A DNA stretch of 64,000 nt, taken from assembly GCA_022559845.1 (NCBI GenBank), contig CM040124.1:74051491-74115490 (forward strand). The letters run 5' to 3'. Every line of letters starts with the position of its first letter. Within the stretch, counting starts at the first letter, position 1. The notes below the pieces were generated by a model that saw only the letters and a program-made list of their open reading frames with translations, was not told the DNA's origin and made no database searches. This DNA comes from Amorphophallus konjac (lineage: Eukaryota; Streptophyta; Magnoliopsida; Alismatales; Araceae). Shown here piece after piece: positions 11,089-22,335 of this stretch. A program made the position numbers and the translations under genes.

Positions 11089-11097
11089 CTATAAAAA
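11089..11097 (+). promoter_or_regulatory. TATA box of LTR A
   Basis: CTATAAAAA, between the hairpin array and the R/U5 region, in the position expected for the LTR promoter of a plus-strand element. Confidence 0.7.
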
Positions 11098-12066
11098 CCC
11101 CTCAGGAGCTCAAGGGGTAGGGCATCCAAGCTAATCCAATCCAGATACTCGGTAAGCACAGGACTTCAAGCGCGGCTCCGAGCAGCGAGCTAAGGAGAAT
11201 TGTGTGTGGGTGACTTTTTCGGCGGTCTAATACGCCGGGGGTATGTCGTTCGCACTCCCCTCACGCCGTATGTAGCCGTCACACACAAGTCAACACCCAC
11301 CGTATGTAAGGCATTTCGACATGGGCGGACGTCCCCTCATGCCGAGATCTCCCCTCGCGTGCCCGTCGGTTGCAACCACACGCGTGCCATGACGTCATGC
11401 TCACTCGCAGTCACGAGGCCATGTCCGACCGCTCAATTCGAGTTGTGACCGACCCTCGCCCAGATACCGGATCGACGTATCCTCCCAGTCATCCAGTCAT
11501 AGGCCCCCGTTCGGCACCACGGCTATGGCGCATGGCACGGGAGGAGCTCTCTGCAAACGCATATGTGTTCATTTATCACGCATCGACCCGGGGACCGACT
11601 GGCACGTCGGAGGTGTCCCGTGGCATGTGTCAGTTGTACTTTGGCCATTACGGCTTTCCGTAAAGAAATATACGCCTCAGTGTAACACCGCCGATTGGAC
11701 GAGTGCTCTCGCACCCACGTCCCGGCCTTCAGTCTTCTATCTACGCCACTCGGCATCCGTGCCTAACACCCTAACCCCAGTAAACACCCCCGGTCTAACA
11801 CGCACCCATAGCTGCTGAATGCCCCCTAGCCCTCTACCCACGGCTTCAGACACATATACAGACTTCTCTTCAGCTTAGAACGAAGGTATTCGGATTCAAT
11901 CCGATGTAAATAAACACTGGTTGCTTGCGGCCGGTGGGGAAAGACGTCCACTACACGATTCTCGCAATCGCCTACGCACTCGCACCCATCGAACCTCTTC
12001 TCTCCACGTGTCGCCCGATCGTCCGAGCCCACGTGCCGCGCCCTGGTGGCGCTTCCGCGGTCAAAC

Positions 12067-12340
12067 CTTGGTTCCATGAGTGATTGTCGAGAGATCGACT
12101 GGCACGCCCGCATCTTGTCCGGTTAACCCATATCCCGACATTTTCGTGCCATTCGACCCTTTTCGACTTTCCGTAAAAAGGAGAGTGCCCGGTACCGCCG
12201 TGAGAGACATGCAACCGTAAGAAAGATACCCGAGATATATCAAACTCCCCTATTTTCCTTCCTCGCTATATCCCTTCCCTCACCCCGGTTAACCGGCATA
12301 AAAACCCGCGCAACAGGAGCCTACTGGCCATTTTTTCTTA
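12067..12340. other. Junction between elements A and B
   Basis: No gene. A plus-strand TGGCACGCCCG at 12,100-12,110 resembles the primer-binding sites of the other Tat elements here, 33 bases after the proposed LTR end. Element B's 3' LTR should lie around here but is missing, so this is a deletion junction. Confidence 0.4.
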
Positions 12341-14475
12341 GTATGTTTAACCCTAATGCATATAATTATGAACATTTTTCCCTGGACAGGCCTTTGACTA
12401 TGTGGCTTCCTCTTCTTTAGGGGAGACTTGCGAAGGAAGCGGTGCAGCCACAACTCTTGTACAGGAATCTGGGTTAAATGTCGGCCCTGTTCCCTCAAGT
12501 AGCCTTCCTTCTTACTTTTACATATAGAATTTGGCTTCTTTTAGCTAGAAAGTTATCTTGACATCTCTTGCTTCCAGGTCTACTAGACGGAGACTTGGCA
12601 ATTTCTGTAAAAGAATTCACTGCGCTCCTGAGTTCAGGGTTGAATGAAGATTTTCCAGAATTTTCATCTGCTCTCCCTGCTGACGAAGAGACAGTAGCTC
12701 AGTATTCGGAAGCCCTTTTAGCTGAACTCTGTGCAGAGAAGGGAGTAGAACTAAGCTCTCAAATGGAAAATACCAGAGGCATGGCCGCCCCTCACAGCTT
12801 GGAGGGGGCTCAAGTAGCTTGCGCCACTTGTAAGCATGCTCACCCTTCAGTCTTTTACTTTGCTGGCCTATTTTGTTCCAGTCTCCGCTGCTTATCTTCC
12901 ACCTTGTGTTATAGTGGATTCATCTACGACGGGGCTTCTCGGCACCTTAGAAGAGGTCGGCGTCGATGATTTGGTATTCGAGCAAAATGCTAGCACTGGC
13001 GCTGAGACTTCCAGATCTACTGCTGCGCCAATTGGAGTGACCGATGAGTCTCGCACTTTAATAGGAGATCTATCTTCCACCGGTGGGATAGGATCTAGTA
13101 AGCATCTACACTCTCCTCCCTTGCCTTCAGAGAATCCGAATAGTTTCAATAATGATGTGCTTTCTTCTTTCTTTCTTTTAGATTGTCTTGTTGCCAGAGG
13201 TACGGAGCCGCCCTTATTAGTAGAGGGGGAAAGTACGCACCCCGCAGAGGCCTCTCTTGGTGCTTCAGACTCAGCACATCCAGCCATTGATGGGGCTAAG
13301 GACGTTAATTCATGAGGTATTGAACCTTTCACTCATTCGTTGTTCTTTGGGATGATCATTGCGACTTCTCTTTTTCAGGGAGCGCCATAGAAACTCCCCT
13401 GCCTGTCATTGACCCAGACATGGGAGAGAGAAGATTCTCCCCTTCTAGTATGGAGCCTGTCGCTCGGGACCCTCCAGGAGCTGAGAGTCTTGTACCATCG
13501 GGTAATCGATCTTTTCTAAAAATCATTGGCGTTGAATGGATGTACATAGACCTAACAGGTATTGTGCTTCGCACTTTGTTAGGGGGATTAGAGCTCGTTG
13601 ATGAGCAGTCGACGCCTTCTTTGCGCACTGATCGTGATGCCATAGAGAGAGGCATGGATGAGTTTGACCCCAGGGGCAAAATTTTGGAGGAGGTGACCTC
13701 CTTAGTAAGACAATGACAACCTAACTTCTGGAGGTGCCCGGTTACGCTTACTTTGTGCTCTTGCATCCAATCATAATGGCCATATTCCCCACTCTCTCTT
13801 TATTTGTAGGGTCACCGGAGGGCCTTCGTTCGAACACGATCGCAGGCATGCGTGAATCTGCCTTGGATATTGACTTCCCGGCGCATGGAATAGCTTGGCC
13901 GAATGACCCCTAGCCTGTGCCTTTTGTGGGGGCTGAACTTATGCTCGACAAACTTATCAGCGGCGCTCGAGCCATGTTCTAGAGGGAGAGTCTCCTTTCA
14001 ATGGAGGCTGTGCGGGATGTCCTTCGGACCGGCACACGAGGTTACCACGCATTGGGGCTGCCAAAAGAGCCCTGGATGGCAACAGTGGCAAATGTTTGGG
14101 GGGGAATTTCAGCGCTTGCATGAGGCTTGGGCCTGGGAGACTTGTCGGTCGAGGATCCAACAGCTTGAAGCCGAAATTGACATCTTATCTAGCAAGGTCC
14201 AGGAGCTAGATTCCAAGGCCGAGAGAGCTCGAGACCGTCGGAACTCCTTTGAGGTAGCCATGGCTGAAAGCAGGAACTAGACTACATTGCTCCAGGAAAT
14301 TGTCTGAACTATTTTGCAGAGGATTGAAGAATTGCAAGCTATAGCTGAGTCAAATGCCACGGCACAGACCGAGGAGAGCTATTTTGTCTCAGAATGCTTG
14401 GAGATGCAGAAAGCCATTGTAGTTAAGCAAAACGAAATTGGGGATTTAATGAAGAAGAAACCTCGTCATCTATGA
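12341..14475 (+). pseudogene. 3' half of the antisense mobile-domain gene, Tat element B
   Basis: Oriented opposite to element B pol, as in element A. Exon-like blocks separated by GT/AG introns lie at about 12,391-12,498, 12,575-12,828, 12,917-13,100, 13,182-13,316, 13,379-13,500 and from 13,809. The 12,575 block (EYSEALLAELCAEKG-like) matches the exon at 52,900-52,640 of element C (GYKEALLAELCAQGG). The end (14,110-14,475) is coiled-coil: SRIQQLEAEIDILSSKVQEL and, after a stop at 14,280, more heptad-like sequence to a stop near 14,475. The N-terminal mobile domain is lost at the left junction. The split of reading frames is mostly real introns, not decay, but stops inside the last exon show it is dead. 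Confidence 0.65.
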
Positions 14476-14684
14476 GCTCATTTCTTGTACATTACGATCT
14501 TGTTTTCTTGTTCTTCAGCATTCATCATTTTGTGGTTACCCCGAGGGCTTGTCTCGGGTTCCAATTTTACAGATGAATGATAGAAACATTTTATGTGTTA
14601 AAGGAGCGGAAACACTCTTCGTCTTGTGCATAATACTTCAAGTATCACTTGTTTTCCTTCCTCTATCTTTTTTGTTTTACTTTA

Positions 14685-14862
14685 CTAGTCTTAGGGCCCT
14701 TTCGGGTTTTCACCAAGACTAGCTCCCTTTAGCTTTTTCCAACTCACCCTTTCGGGTTTTCATGCTAAGAGGTTACCCATTTTTGCCGGAGACGCTCTCT
14801 CGGGTTTTCACCTAAGCCAGGTTATGACCTTTTTGACCTCAAGCGACTGGTAAACCAGTCGC
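14685..14862 (-). other. Hairpin cassette, copy 3 (Tat element B)
   Basis: On the minus strand this has the same order and linkers as the two cassettes in element A. H3: CTAGTCTT 14,685-14,692 with AAGACTAG 14,715-14,722, perfect 8 bp. H0: GCGACTGG 14,843-14,850 with CCAGTCGC 14,855-14,862, perfect 8 bp. The apical GAAAACCCGAAAGGGC motif (complement CCCTTTCGGGTTTTC) occurs at about 14,698-14,712 and 14,748-14,762, and in altered form at about 14,798. The H1 and H2 stems are degraded, as expected in an old copy. Confidence 0.68.
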
Positions 14863-14954
14863 CTAAGTCCGTCGTGGCACCTCTATTTTAAGTCCCATTT
14901 CTTCTTTTTTTTTCTATTTTTTTGAAGATAGGTAGTGTAGCAAGTAGAACATTG

Positions 14955-15955
14955 AATTTTGGGGTTGTTCCAACAAGGTTTGGAAGCCGAAAACCAAAGA
15001 TTTGGGACCAGCCAAACGGAGTTAGGAAGTCGAAACTTTAGGATTTTGGGTTAACCAAACAAAGTTGGGGAGTCGAAACTAAAGTTTGGAAGCCGAAACT
15101 TGAGGTTTGGGGCTAACCAAACAAAGTTGGGACGTCGCAATTTAAGGATTTGGGGCTGACCAACAAAGTTGGGAAGCTGAAACTTGAGATTTGGGGATGA
15201 CCAAACGAAGTTGGGAAGTCGAAACTTAAGATTTGGGGCTGACCAGCAAAGTTAGGATGCCGAAAACTTAGGATTTGGGGCTGGCTAACAAAGTTGGGAA
15301 GCCGAAACTTGGGATTTGGGACTGGCCAACAGAGTTGAGAAGCCGAAACTTGAGGATTTGGGGATGACCAAACGAAGTTGGGAAGCTGAAACTTATGATT
15401 TGGGGCTGACCAATAGAGTTGGGAAGCCGAAACTTGGGATTTAGGGTTGGCCAACAGAGTTGGGAAGCCGAAATTTGAGGATTTGAAGATGACCAAACGA
15501 AGTTGGGAAGCCGAAACTTGAGGATTTGGGGATGACCAAACGAAGTTGGGAAGCTGAAACTTATGATTTGGGGCTGACCAATAGAGTTGGGAAGCCGAAA
15601 CTTGGGATTTAGGACTGGCCAACAGAGTTGGGAAGCTGAAACTTGAGGATTTGGGGCTGACCAATAAAGTTGGGAAGTCGAAACTTAGGATTTGGGGCTG
15701 GCTAACAGAGTTGGGAAGTTGAAACTTGGGATTTGGGGCTGACCAAACAAAGTTGGGAAGTCGAAACTTGAGATTTGGGCTGACAAAAAAAAAAGGGAAG
15801 CCGAAATTTGGGATTTGAGGTTAATCAAACAAAGTTGCGAAGTCGAAATTTGAGATTTGAGGCCGACCAAACAAAGTTGGGAAGCCGAGACTTGAGGATT
15901 TGGGACTGACCAAACAAAGTTGGGAAGTCGAAATTTGAGGATTTGGCACGGTAGG
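14955..15955 (-). repeat. 41-43-bp minisatellite, about 24 units
   Basis: Repeats of AAGTTGGGAAGCCGAAACTT followed by (G)AGGATTTGGGGCTGACCAA, spaced 41-43 bases (15,125, 15,167, 15,209, 15,250 and so on). It lies between the end of element B pol and the hairpin cassette. A 183-codon open frame inside it (15,113-15,664, minus) is a by-product of the repeat. Confidence 0.88.
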
Positions 15956-16029
15956 ATTCGAACAAGGGTTGTTAGATGTAACCGCTAACTTCTCCAGTTT
16001 TGGTGTGCTGGAGTAATCCTTTTAGGTCT

Positions 16030-17742
16030 CTTCGATAAGGGAGAAATCTTGCAATGATTGCTGCTTGAACTTGTGCTCGAGAGCATGGTACAATTTTAAA
16101 TGTTCCATTTAGTGGCGGGAATGACTTTTCTCCTTTATGGTCAACGACCATATAAGCGCCTCCTTCTAGACCCTTGTAACGACATAGGGCCCACGCTAGT
16201 TGGGTTGTAATTTGCCGCTGGACTTTCCTGCCATAACTTCCCTTTCTTTAACCATGACAAGGTCACCCTTTTTAAATGCCCTTTGTTTTACCAGCTTATC
16301 ATAAGCTCTTGTCATCCGGACTTGATATGTCTGAAGGTGTTTCTAGGCTTCCAACCTTTTGCCCTCTAGGTTAGGGACATCTTCAAGCCTCCTTTCTATT
16401 TCGTCTTGCTCTTGGTCTGTAAATCGGCGTGCACAGCTACCCGGTAAGAAGACATTTCAATTTCAATTGACACTATTGCTTCTGCCCCATATATTAGAGA
16501 GAAGTGGGAACAACTGGTAGGAGTATTGTAGACTGTTTGGTATGTCCAAAGAACTTCGTGTATCTTTTCGCCCCAGTCTCTTTTACAGCTGCCAACTATC
16601 TTGGCTAGGAGTTTGCAAAGAGTTTTATTAAATGCTTTAGCCAATCCGTTAGCTTGGGGATTGTATACTGTTGAAGTTCTCCAATCGATGTGAAACTTCG
16701 CTGCCAACTGGTAGATGGTTCTATTTTTGAGTGGGGTACTATTATCCCACATGATCTGGTTGGGAGTGCCGAATCTATATATAATGTAGTGTTTGACAAA
16801 CTGAGCGACTGCCTCTCCCGTAACCTCTTGTAAAGGGATAACTTTGACCCATCTAGAGAAGTAGTTAGTTGCGGCTAGGATATACTTGTAGCCTTTGGTG
16901 GATGGTGGGAAGGGTCCCACGATATTCATTCCCCATTCTGCAAAGGGCCACTAAGGCGCGGTGGGGTGTAGTGAGTTAGGGGGTTTTCTTGGAACTGGGC
17001 GAAGGCTTGGCATTGATGACATGTGCGAGCGTAACAGTTGCAGTCCGCATACATAGTGGCCCAGTAGAAGCCCTTGAGCTTTATATTAGTTTTCATTTTG
17101 TCCCCTACTTGATGAGCACCGCAGAGCCCCGAATGGACTTGACGCATAATTACTTTGGCTTCTTTTGGTGAAAGACAGCGTAAGAGAATAGACTTGTCTT
17201 TTTCATGGACAATCCTATAAAGTTGGTCTTCTATCAGTTGATGTGACGTTGCCCTTCGCAATAGCTGAATCCTCTAAGCCTGATCTGGAGGGAGACAACC
17301 ATTCTTTATTTGGATAATTGGCTAGTGCCAATCTTGTTCTTCTTCTCCCTTCTTCAATTGCATTGACCTCCGGAGTTATGGGGTTGGCTTCTTTGTCTAA
17401 GACACTTGGCATAAGCTTTCTGTGCCTGACAGTTATGTCCAGTTCCCCTTCAGGTGGAAGCTTTATGGCGGACGCTAACTTGGCCAAGATGTCGGCCTGG
17501 GAATTTCTGCCTCTGGAGGCATGACCTATTTCGAATAAGTAGAATTTCTCCTTGAACCTCATCACAGTGGCATGGTAAGGAACTAATTCATGTTTTTGGA
17601 CATCATAGTTGCCTAGGACTTGTCGTATGACGAGTTGTGAGTCTCCATAAACTTTGATGCATCTGATGTCCATTTCCAGAGTTAATTGGAGCCCGACAAT
17701 TAGTGCTTCATATTCCGCTTCATTGTTCGTTAACGGCTTCAT
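16030..17742 (-). pseudogene. Tat element B pol: archaeal-type RNase H and integrase, decayed
   Basis: Reading right to left: RNase H (17,742-17,450; NNEAEYEAL, YGDSQLVI, SQADILAKL), HHCC finger (17,150-16,985; VHSGLCGAHQ, CHQCQAF), integrase core (16,929-16,560), then a C-terminal part that can be followed through stops to about 16,030. It is clearly related to 3-1634. Integrase residues are lost: the first Asp is Asn (MNIVGPF) and the catalytic Glu is Lys (GLAKAFN), both single G-to-A changes; the middle Asp is kept. Several frameshifts and stops. Cannot encode an active integrase. Confidence 0.9.
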
Positions 17743-17841
17743 AAGAGCGCAGGAATTATGTAGGATCCCACCTTGAGGAGTTACAAAGACAATATCCGCC
17801 CCCGACGTGAAGCTTGTAGTACCATCAGATTTCTTGACTGT

Positions 17842-19320
17842 TCAGGAGGCACCATTAAAGTAGAGCTCCCAGCATGCTTTGTTAATTACGAAGGCATCTT
17901 CCCCTTTTTGGGATGGGTGACCCCTAACTTGGTCTTCTACTCCCGACTGAGGCAGGAGAGTTTCTTCATCAGGAAGTCCAATGTTAAGTGGAGAGTCTGC
18001 CGGGATGGGATGTGCCGCCAAAAACTCTGCCATTCCTTGTCCTTTGATTGCCTTTTGAGGGACGAAGGTTATGTCAAACTCCATAAGGAGTAACGCCCAT
18101 TTTCCCAGTCTTCCTGAGAGTACGAGCTGCCTAAGGAGAAACTTAAGTGGGTCATGCTTTGAGATTAACTCCACCCGATGGGACAGGAGGTAATGTCTTA
18201 ACTTCTTCACAGCGAACACCAACGCCAAACATATTTTTTCCATTAGCGAATAACGATGTTCCGGGCCAACCAGCTTCCTACTGAGGTAGTACAACGACTG
18301 CTCCTTGCCTTCTTCATTTACTTGTGTCAGTAGGGCTTCCAAAGAAGCGTCCATGGCAGCTATATAGAGTATCAACGACTTTCCCTTAACTGGTGCTACC
18401 AACATCGGGGGAGTGAGGAGATAGTCTTTAATTTGTTCAAATGCATCCTGACACTCCTGATCCCATATGAACGGTGCACCATTTTTCATCAATTTTCCAA
18501 AAGATGTACATCTCCTTGAGAGGTTGGATATGAAGCGTCTGACGTAGGCTAGCCTTCCTTGGAAAGATCTCAATTCAGTTATAGGGGAGGTGACAACTCC
18601 CGAATTGCCTTAATTTTGTCAGGGTCTATTTCAGTTTCCCGATATCTGACAATGAAGTCAAGAAACTTGCTGCTTGAGACGTCGAAAGTGTAGCTCATCG
18701 GGTTCATCTTAAGTTTATATTGGCGAAGTCTTTTGAAAACCCGACGCAAATCGGCCAAGTGATCTGAGCCTTCGGGTTTTAACGACGAGGTCATCAACAT
18801 AACACTCGACCAAGTCGTGAAGCATTTCATCAAAAATTTTGGTCATTGTCCTTTGGTATGTGGCATCGGCATTCTTCAAGTCGAATGGCATCCTTTTGTA
18901 ATTGAAGATTCCTTTGGGGGATCGAAAGGTCATGTGTTCTTTGTCTTTAGTGGCCATACGGATCTGGTTGTATCCCAACGATCCATCCATAAAGGATAAA
19001 GCTTCATGTCCCGTGGTCATATCGACCATAGTTTTAGTGATCGGGACAGGAAAGTCATCCTTTGGACAAGCTTTATTAAGGTCCCTATAGTCGATGCAGA
19101 CACGGACTTGGCCATTCTTCTTTTTGACGGGGTCTATAATGGTGAGCCAGACTGGATATATGCACGGCTCTATGAAGTCCACTTCTAGGAGCTTGTCAAC
19201 TTCGGCATTTACCTTAAGCTCGAGCTTGTGACACATACGCCTTTGAGCTTGCTTGATGGGTTTGGCCGTGCAGAGTATTGCTAGTTCATGCTCTGTCACG
19301 GAAGGTTCTAGCCCGGGCAT
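17842..19320 (-). pseudogene. Tat element B pol: reverse transcriptase and first RNase H, decayed
   Basis: 19,320-18,715 carries reverse transcriptase motifs VRVCIDYRDLNKACPKD and the YVDD box (CYVDDLVVKT). 18,833-18,579 continues the thumb in another frame. 18,573-17,842 has the connection and RNase H (DASLEALLTQVN, YYLSRKLVGPEHRYS, LRHYLLSHRVEL). Frameshifts near 18,715-18,830 and a stop at 18,579 break the frame. The order RT, RNase H, archaeal-type RNase H, integrase supports the Tat lineage. Confidence 0.9.
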
Positions 19321-19332
19321 TTTATTGTAAGT

Positions 19333-20020
19333 CTAGGCAAAATAATCTTTGTACTCCAATAGGAGTTGTTTGTATGCTTGCCTTTTTTCCTCAGTGAAGA
19401 GGGCACTGATGAAAATTAGCCGGGGCTTGTCGGCATCCCCAAGGTTGAGCTCGACTAATTCGTCCACAGTTGCTTGTCCACTATCTTCTAGTTCCTGCGG
19501 AGCCGGCTGTAGATCGATGAAATCTTCGTCATCGTCGGACGTAGCGACGTGGGTGTCATGACACTCTAGGTCGTTGACAACAGACAAGCAAAGTTGTTCG
19601 CCCGGGTCTTCAAGCACCATTTCCTTTTGCTGTTCATCTGCGGGGTGGCTAGGCTCCTCGCTAGCTCACAACTTACTAGAGGGGGTAACAACCCTAGAGT
19701 GTTGACAGAGTAATGGATTTTGAAGTCTGCTTCTCGGCCAGGGACGAGGCCTCTTGTTTCCTTTGCCGCAAACTTAGGCAATGCAGATGTGGCTAAGGCG
19801 AGGATTTGCTTGGCTGCAGACTTTGGCCGGTCCCATGGATGAGGTTGCGGGGGAGACACTCGATGGTTTCTAATTTGAATAGCTCCCGACTGTATCAGGC
19901 TTTCGACTTTGTCTTTAAGGACATAACAATCTTCTGTGGCATGGCCCGACATTCGGTGATATCGGCAGAAACTGGTTGCTTGGACTTTACTTTCCTTGGC
20001 TGGCTTCTGAGACTCTGAAC
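19333..20020 (-). pseudogene. Tat element B gag end and pre-RT linker, protease missing
   Basis: 19,985-19,566 has the gag knuckle-like motif CRYH-x-GHATEDCYVLKDK, matching CPYH-x-GHTIENCYVFKD in element D gag (58,815-59,282). 19,620-19,333 is the acidic linker ahead of RT (DELVELNLGDADKPRLIFIS). These two pieces overlap directly and no Asp-Ser/Thr-Gly protease motif lies between, so the protease was deleted. Confidence 0.75.
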
Positions 20021-21028
20021 TCGAGCGAGTGAGCGCCCCTAGCCGGTTCAGATTGCTTTTGAAGACTAAGGGACTTTATTAGACCCCTTTTTCTTCTGCC
20101 CCCAATGATGGAGGGTTCAGGGATCTTGGATAGTCGGCTTCTTGCCTCGCTGTTAGGATGGCGACTGCGTAAATTAAACTACCCTAGCCTTTTTGATTGT
20201 TCGGGTCTCCTCCTTGGTGATGCATATTTGTTTAAAACAAAATTGCTACACAGAATTGCCCCCTCGCTTGGGCTTAAGAGCTTTGGCTTTCCGCCAGCAC
20301 ACCCCTTCTTCTTTTTCGCGTGAGGCTTAGACGCTAGCTTCTTTCATTTCCACCTTAACTTGATGTAGAGGGCAATAGGATTGCCCCCTTGACCAGACTT
20401 AGAGGCTTTGACTTTTCACCAGTGCGTTGGCTTCGGACATGAAGCTTGGGCGTTGGCTTCTTTCATCTCTGCCTCGGCTTGGTGTATTCGACAAAGCATT
20501 GTTATGAGATCGGCTCGCCTTTACCTAGCCAGTTGTGTGCTTTTTCTCGACAAGGGCCAATCTTGCCAGACTTGATACAGCCGTAAGAAGTCTTCTACCA
20601 CGGTGGCGACATTGCCCCGACTAGTAGGAACATCATATAGATTTTGTTGGTGCTTAGTCTTCATAAAGAACCTTCACTTTGATGTCCCGCACAGCGACAG
20701 TCATGGACGGGGCGATGCTACCCCCTGTTGGCAATAGTTGCTTTGTACATGTGTTATGTTGACATTTGGGCTTCGAAAGGAAGCGCTTAACCTTGATGCC
20801 CCCGGCAGCAACAATGACGTCCGGCATGGCATTGCCCCCTGTTAGTAGGAGCAGCTTTAGATGTGTTTTGTGTCAACATTAGGCTTCAAAAGGAATCGCT
20901 TAACCTTGATGCCCCCAGTGACACCTATAACGGTGGGAATCCTTTGAACTTTTTGCAGGAGTGTGAAGGAGTCACAACTTTTGTCGAGGCAAGGCTATTC
21001 TTCGACAGAGAAATGAAAGGCAAAAAAG
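20021..21028 (-). other. Degraded gag/leader of element B
   Basis: No intact frame. Repeated fragments such as TTGATGCCCCC and TTCGAAAGGAAGCGCTTAACC (20,700-20,920) suggest internal duplication. Only about 1.1 kb separates the primer-binding site from the gag end, so most of gag has been lost. Confidence 0.5.
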
Positions 21029-21049
21029 GTCCCACCGGATGTGCCAGTT
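21029..21049 (-). other. Primer-binding-site region of element B
   Basis: Read on the minus strand, the LTR end TGTAAACA is followed by AA and TGGCACATCCGGTGGGAC. A related sequence follows the LTR end of element D (61,893-61,912). This shows that the LTR at 21,050 is the 5' LTR of a minus-strand element. Confidence 0.6.
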
Positions 21050-22335
21050 TGTTTACACGCAGAATTTTCGAATATCCATTTCGTTGGATAAATATGCGCA
21101 TATTTTGACATATTTGTTAATTCCGCGCTTTTGGGTTTATCAGACGATTTAGGGTTCGTGTACTGGACTTTTCCCCACCGACTAGAGTCTGTGTTAAGTA
21201 AAATCGGATAAGTCCAAACACCTTTGATTAACTGTCGAAGAACGCCTTTGGCCTCTATGCATTGTGACATTAATGATCTTGATGATCGCCCATGACGGGT
21301 ACATACTCTTGCAAAGAAATTTGAAGACTTTATTTTCTTGAACACATGTAATTTGAATTACAATCGGTCTTTCAAGACCTTTACATATGATCCCGACTAT
21401 GTAATCGGGTCTTCGGGATTATATCCGGTTGTAACCAGAGCCTTTGAATTTGTTTCAGTCAGTATTTAGATCTTTGAATTTGCTTTCATCCTGATTGGGT
21501 CATTGAATTTACTTTTACCCCCTGATCGAACGGTTGAACTTGAATTCCATCATGATCGAATCGTTGGATCGCCAAGATGATCACCGTCGGTCCGTCGGAG
21601 TTGCTTCATGGTCATGATCACTCTTTCGATTGTGATCAGACCCTTAAGTTGGTTTGGTGTCCATAAAGGACATTTCCGTCTGGGGCGGGATATATTTATA
21701 ATTTTCCTCCATCATGATATTTCTGCGGTTCTCCCAAACATTAGGGTGTTCTTGCAGCTTCAGAAAGACCCCAGACATTTCTGCCTTTTTGGACATATCT
21801 GTCATTTCTCGACTTCTCGGAGATCGCCCCGTCGTTTGACTTCTTGGGCACTCTTGACTTCATTTCTTGACTTCTCGGAAATAACATCGTCATTTGACTT
21901 CTTGAGTATTCCTCGTCTTAATTTCTTGACTTATCAGAAGTAACCCCGTCATTCGACTTCTTGGGCATTCATCGTCTTCATTTCTTTGATTTCTCGAAAA
22001 TAGCCCCGTCATTCGACTTTTTGGGTATTCCTCGTCTTCATTTCTTAACTTCTCGGAGATAACTCTGTCATTCGACTTCTTCGGCATTCCTCGTCTTCTT
22101 TTCTTGACTTCTCATAAATATCCCCGTTATTCGACTTCTTGGGTATTCTCCGTCTTCATTTCTTTGACTTTTTAGAAATAGCCCCGTCACTTTTTGGTCG
22201 TTTTAATTTTTTGACTTTTGAGGATTTATTTGTAATTTTACCCATTTTTGAGTTTCCAGACATCGGGGGTGTCTATGCAATTTTTCTGCCATCGGGAATA
22301 TTTCTGCAATTTTTCTGCCACTGGGAATATTTCTT
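21050..22335 (-). mobile_element. 5' LTR of Tat element B, U5/R portion
   Basis: Minus-strand LTR ending TGTAAACA at 21,050. Its first 250 bases closely match the ends of LTRs at 31,693, 46,172, 58,486 and 61,913 (GGGTTTATCA, TGTACTGGACTTTTCC). It stops at a junction with a hAT transposase at about 22,336. The remaining upstream part of the LTR is most likely 25,947-26,655, on the other side of the hAT copy. Confidence 0.75.
21790..22200. repeat. 59-bp tandem repeat in U5 of LTR B
   Basis: Seven units marked by GTCATT(C/T)GACTTCTTGGG at 21,831, 21,889, 21,948, 22,008, 22,067, 22,126 and 22,186; spacing is 58-60 bases. Not coding. Confidence 0.85.

Larger units (their letters stand above)
9496..12066 (+). 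mobile_element. 3' LTR of Tat element A
   Basis: Begins TGTTGTACCCG immediately after the polypurine tract. The U3 part (9,496 to about 11,090) is GC-rich and carries a hairpin array at 10,723-11,067; a TATA box follows at 11,089. The R/U5 part then runs about 970 bases, close to the 1,013 and 938 bases seen in LTRs C and D. The end is set at about 12,066 by alignment by eye of TTCCGCGGTCAAAC with TTCCGCGTGTAAACA, the end of LTR C; the canonical terminal CA is not preserved, so the right edge is uncertain. Open frames inside it (10,104-10,808 and others) are not genes. Confidence 0.72.

Noticed and set aside
15113..15664. 183-codon open frame, minus strand
   Set aside because: Lies entirely in the 42-bp minisatellite and is a periodic translation of the repeat without any family motif.
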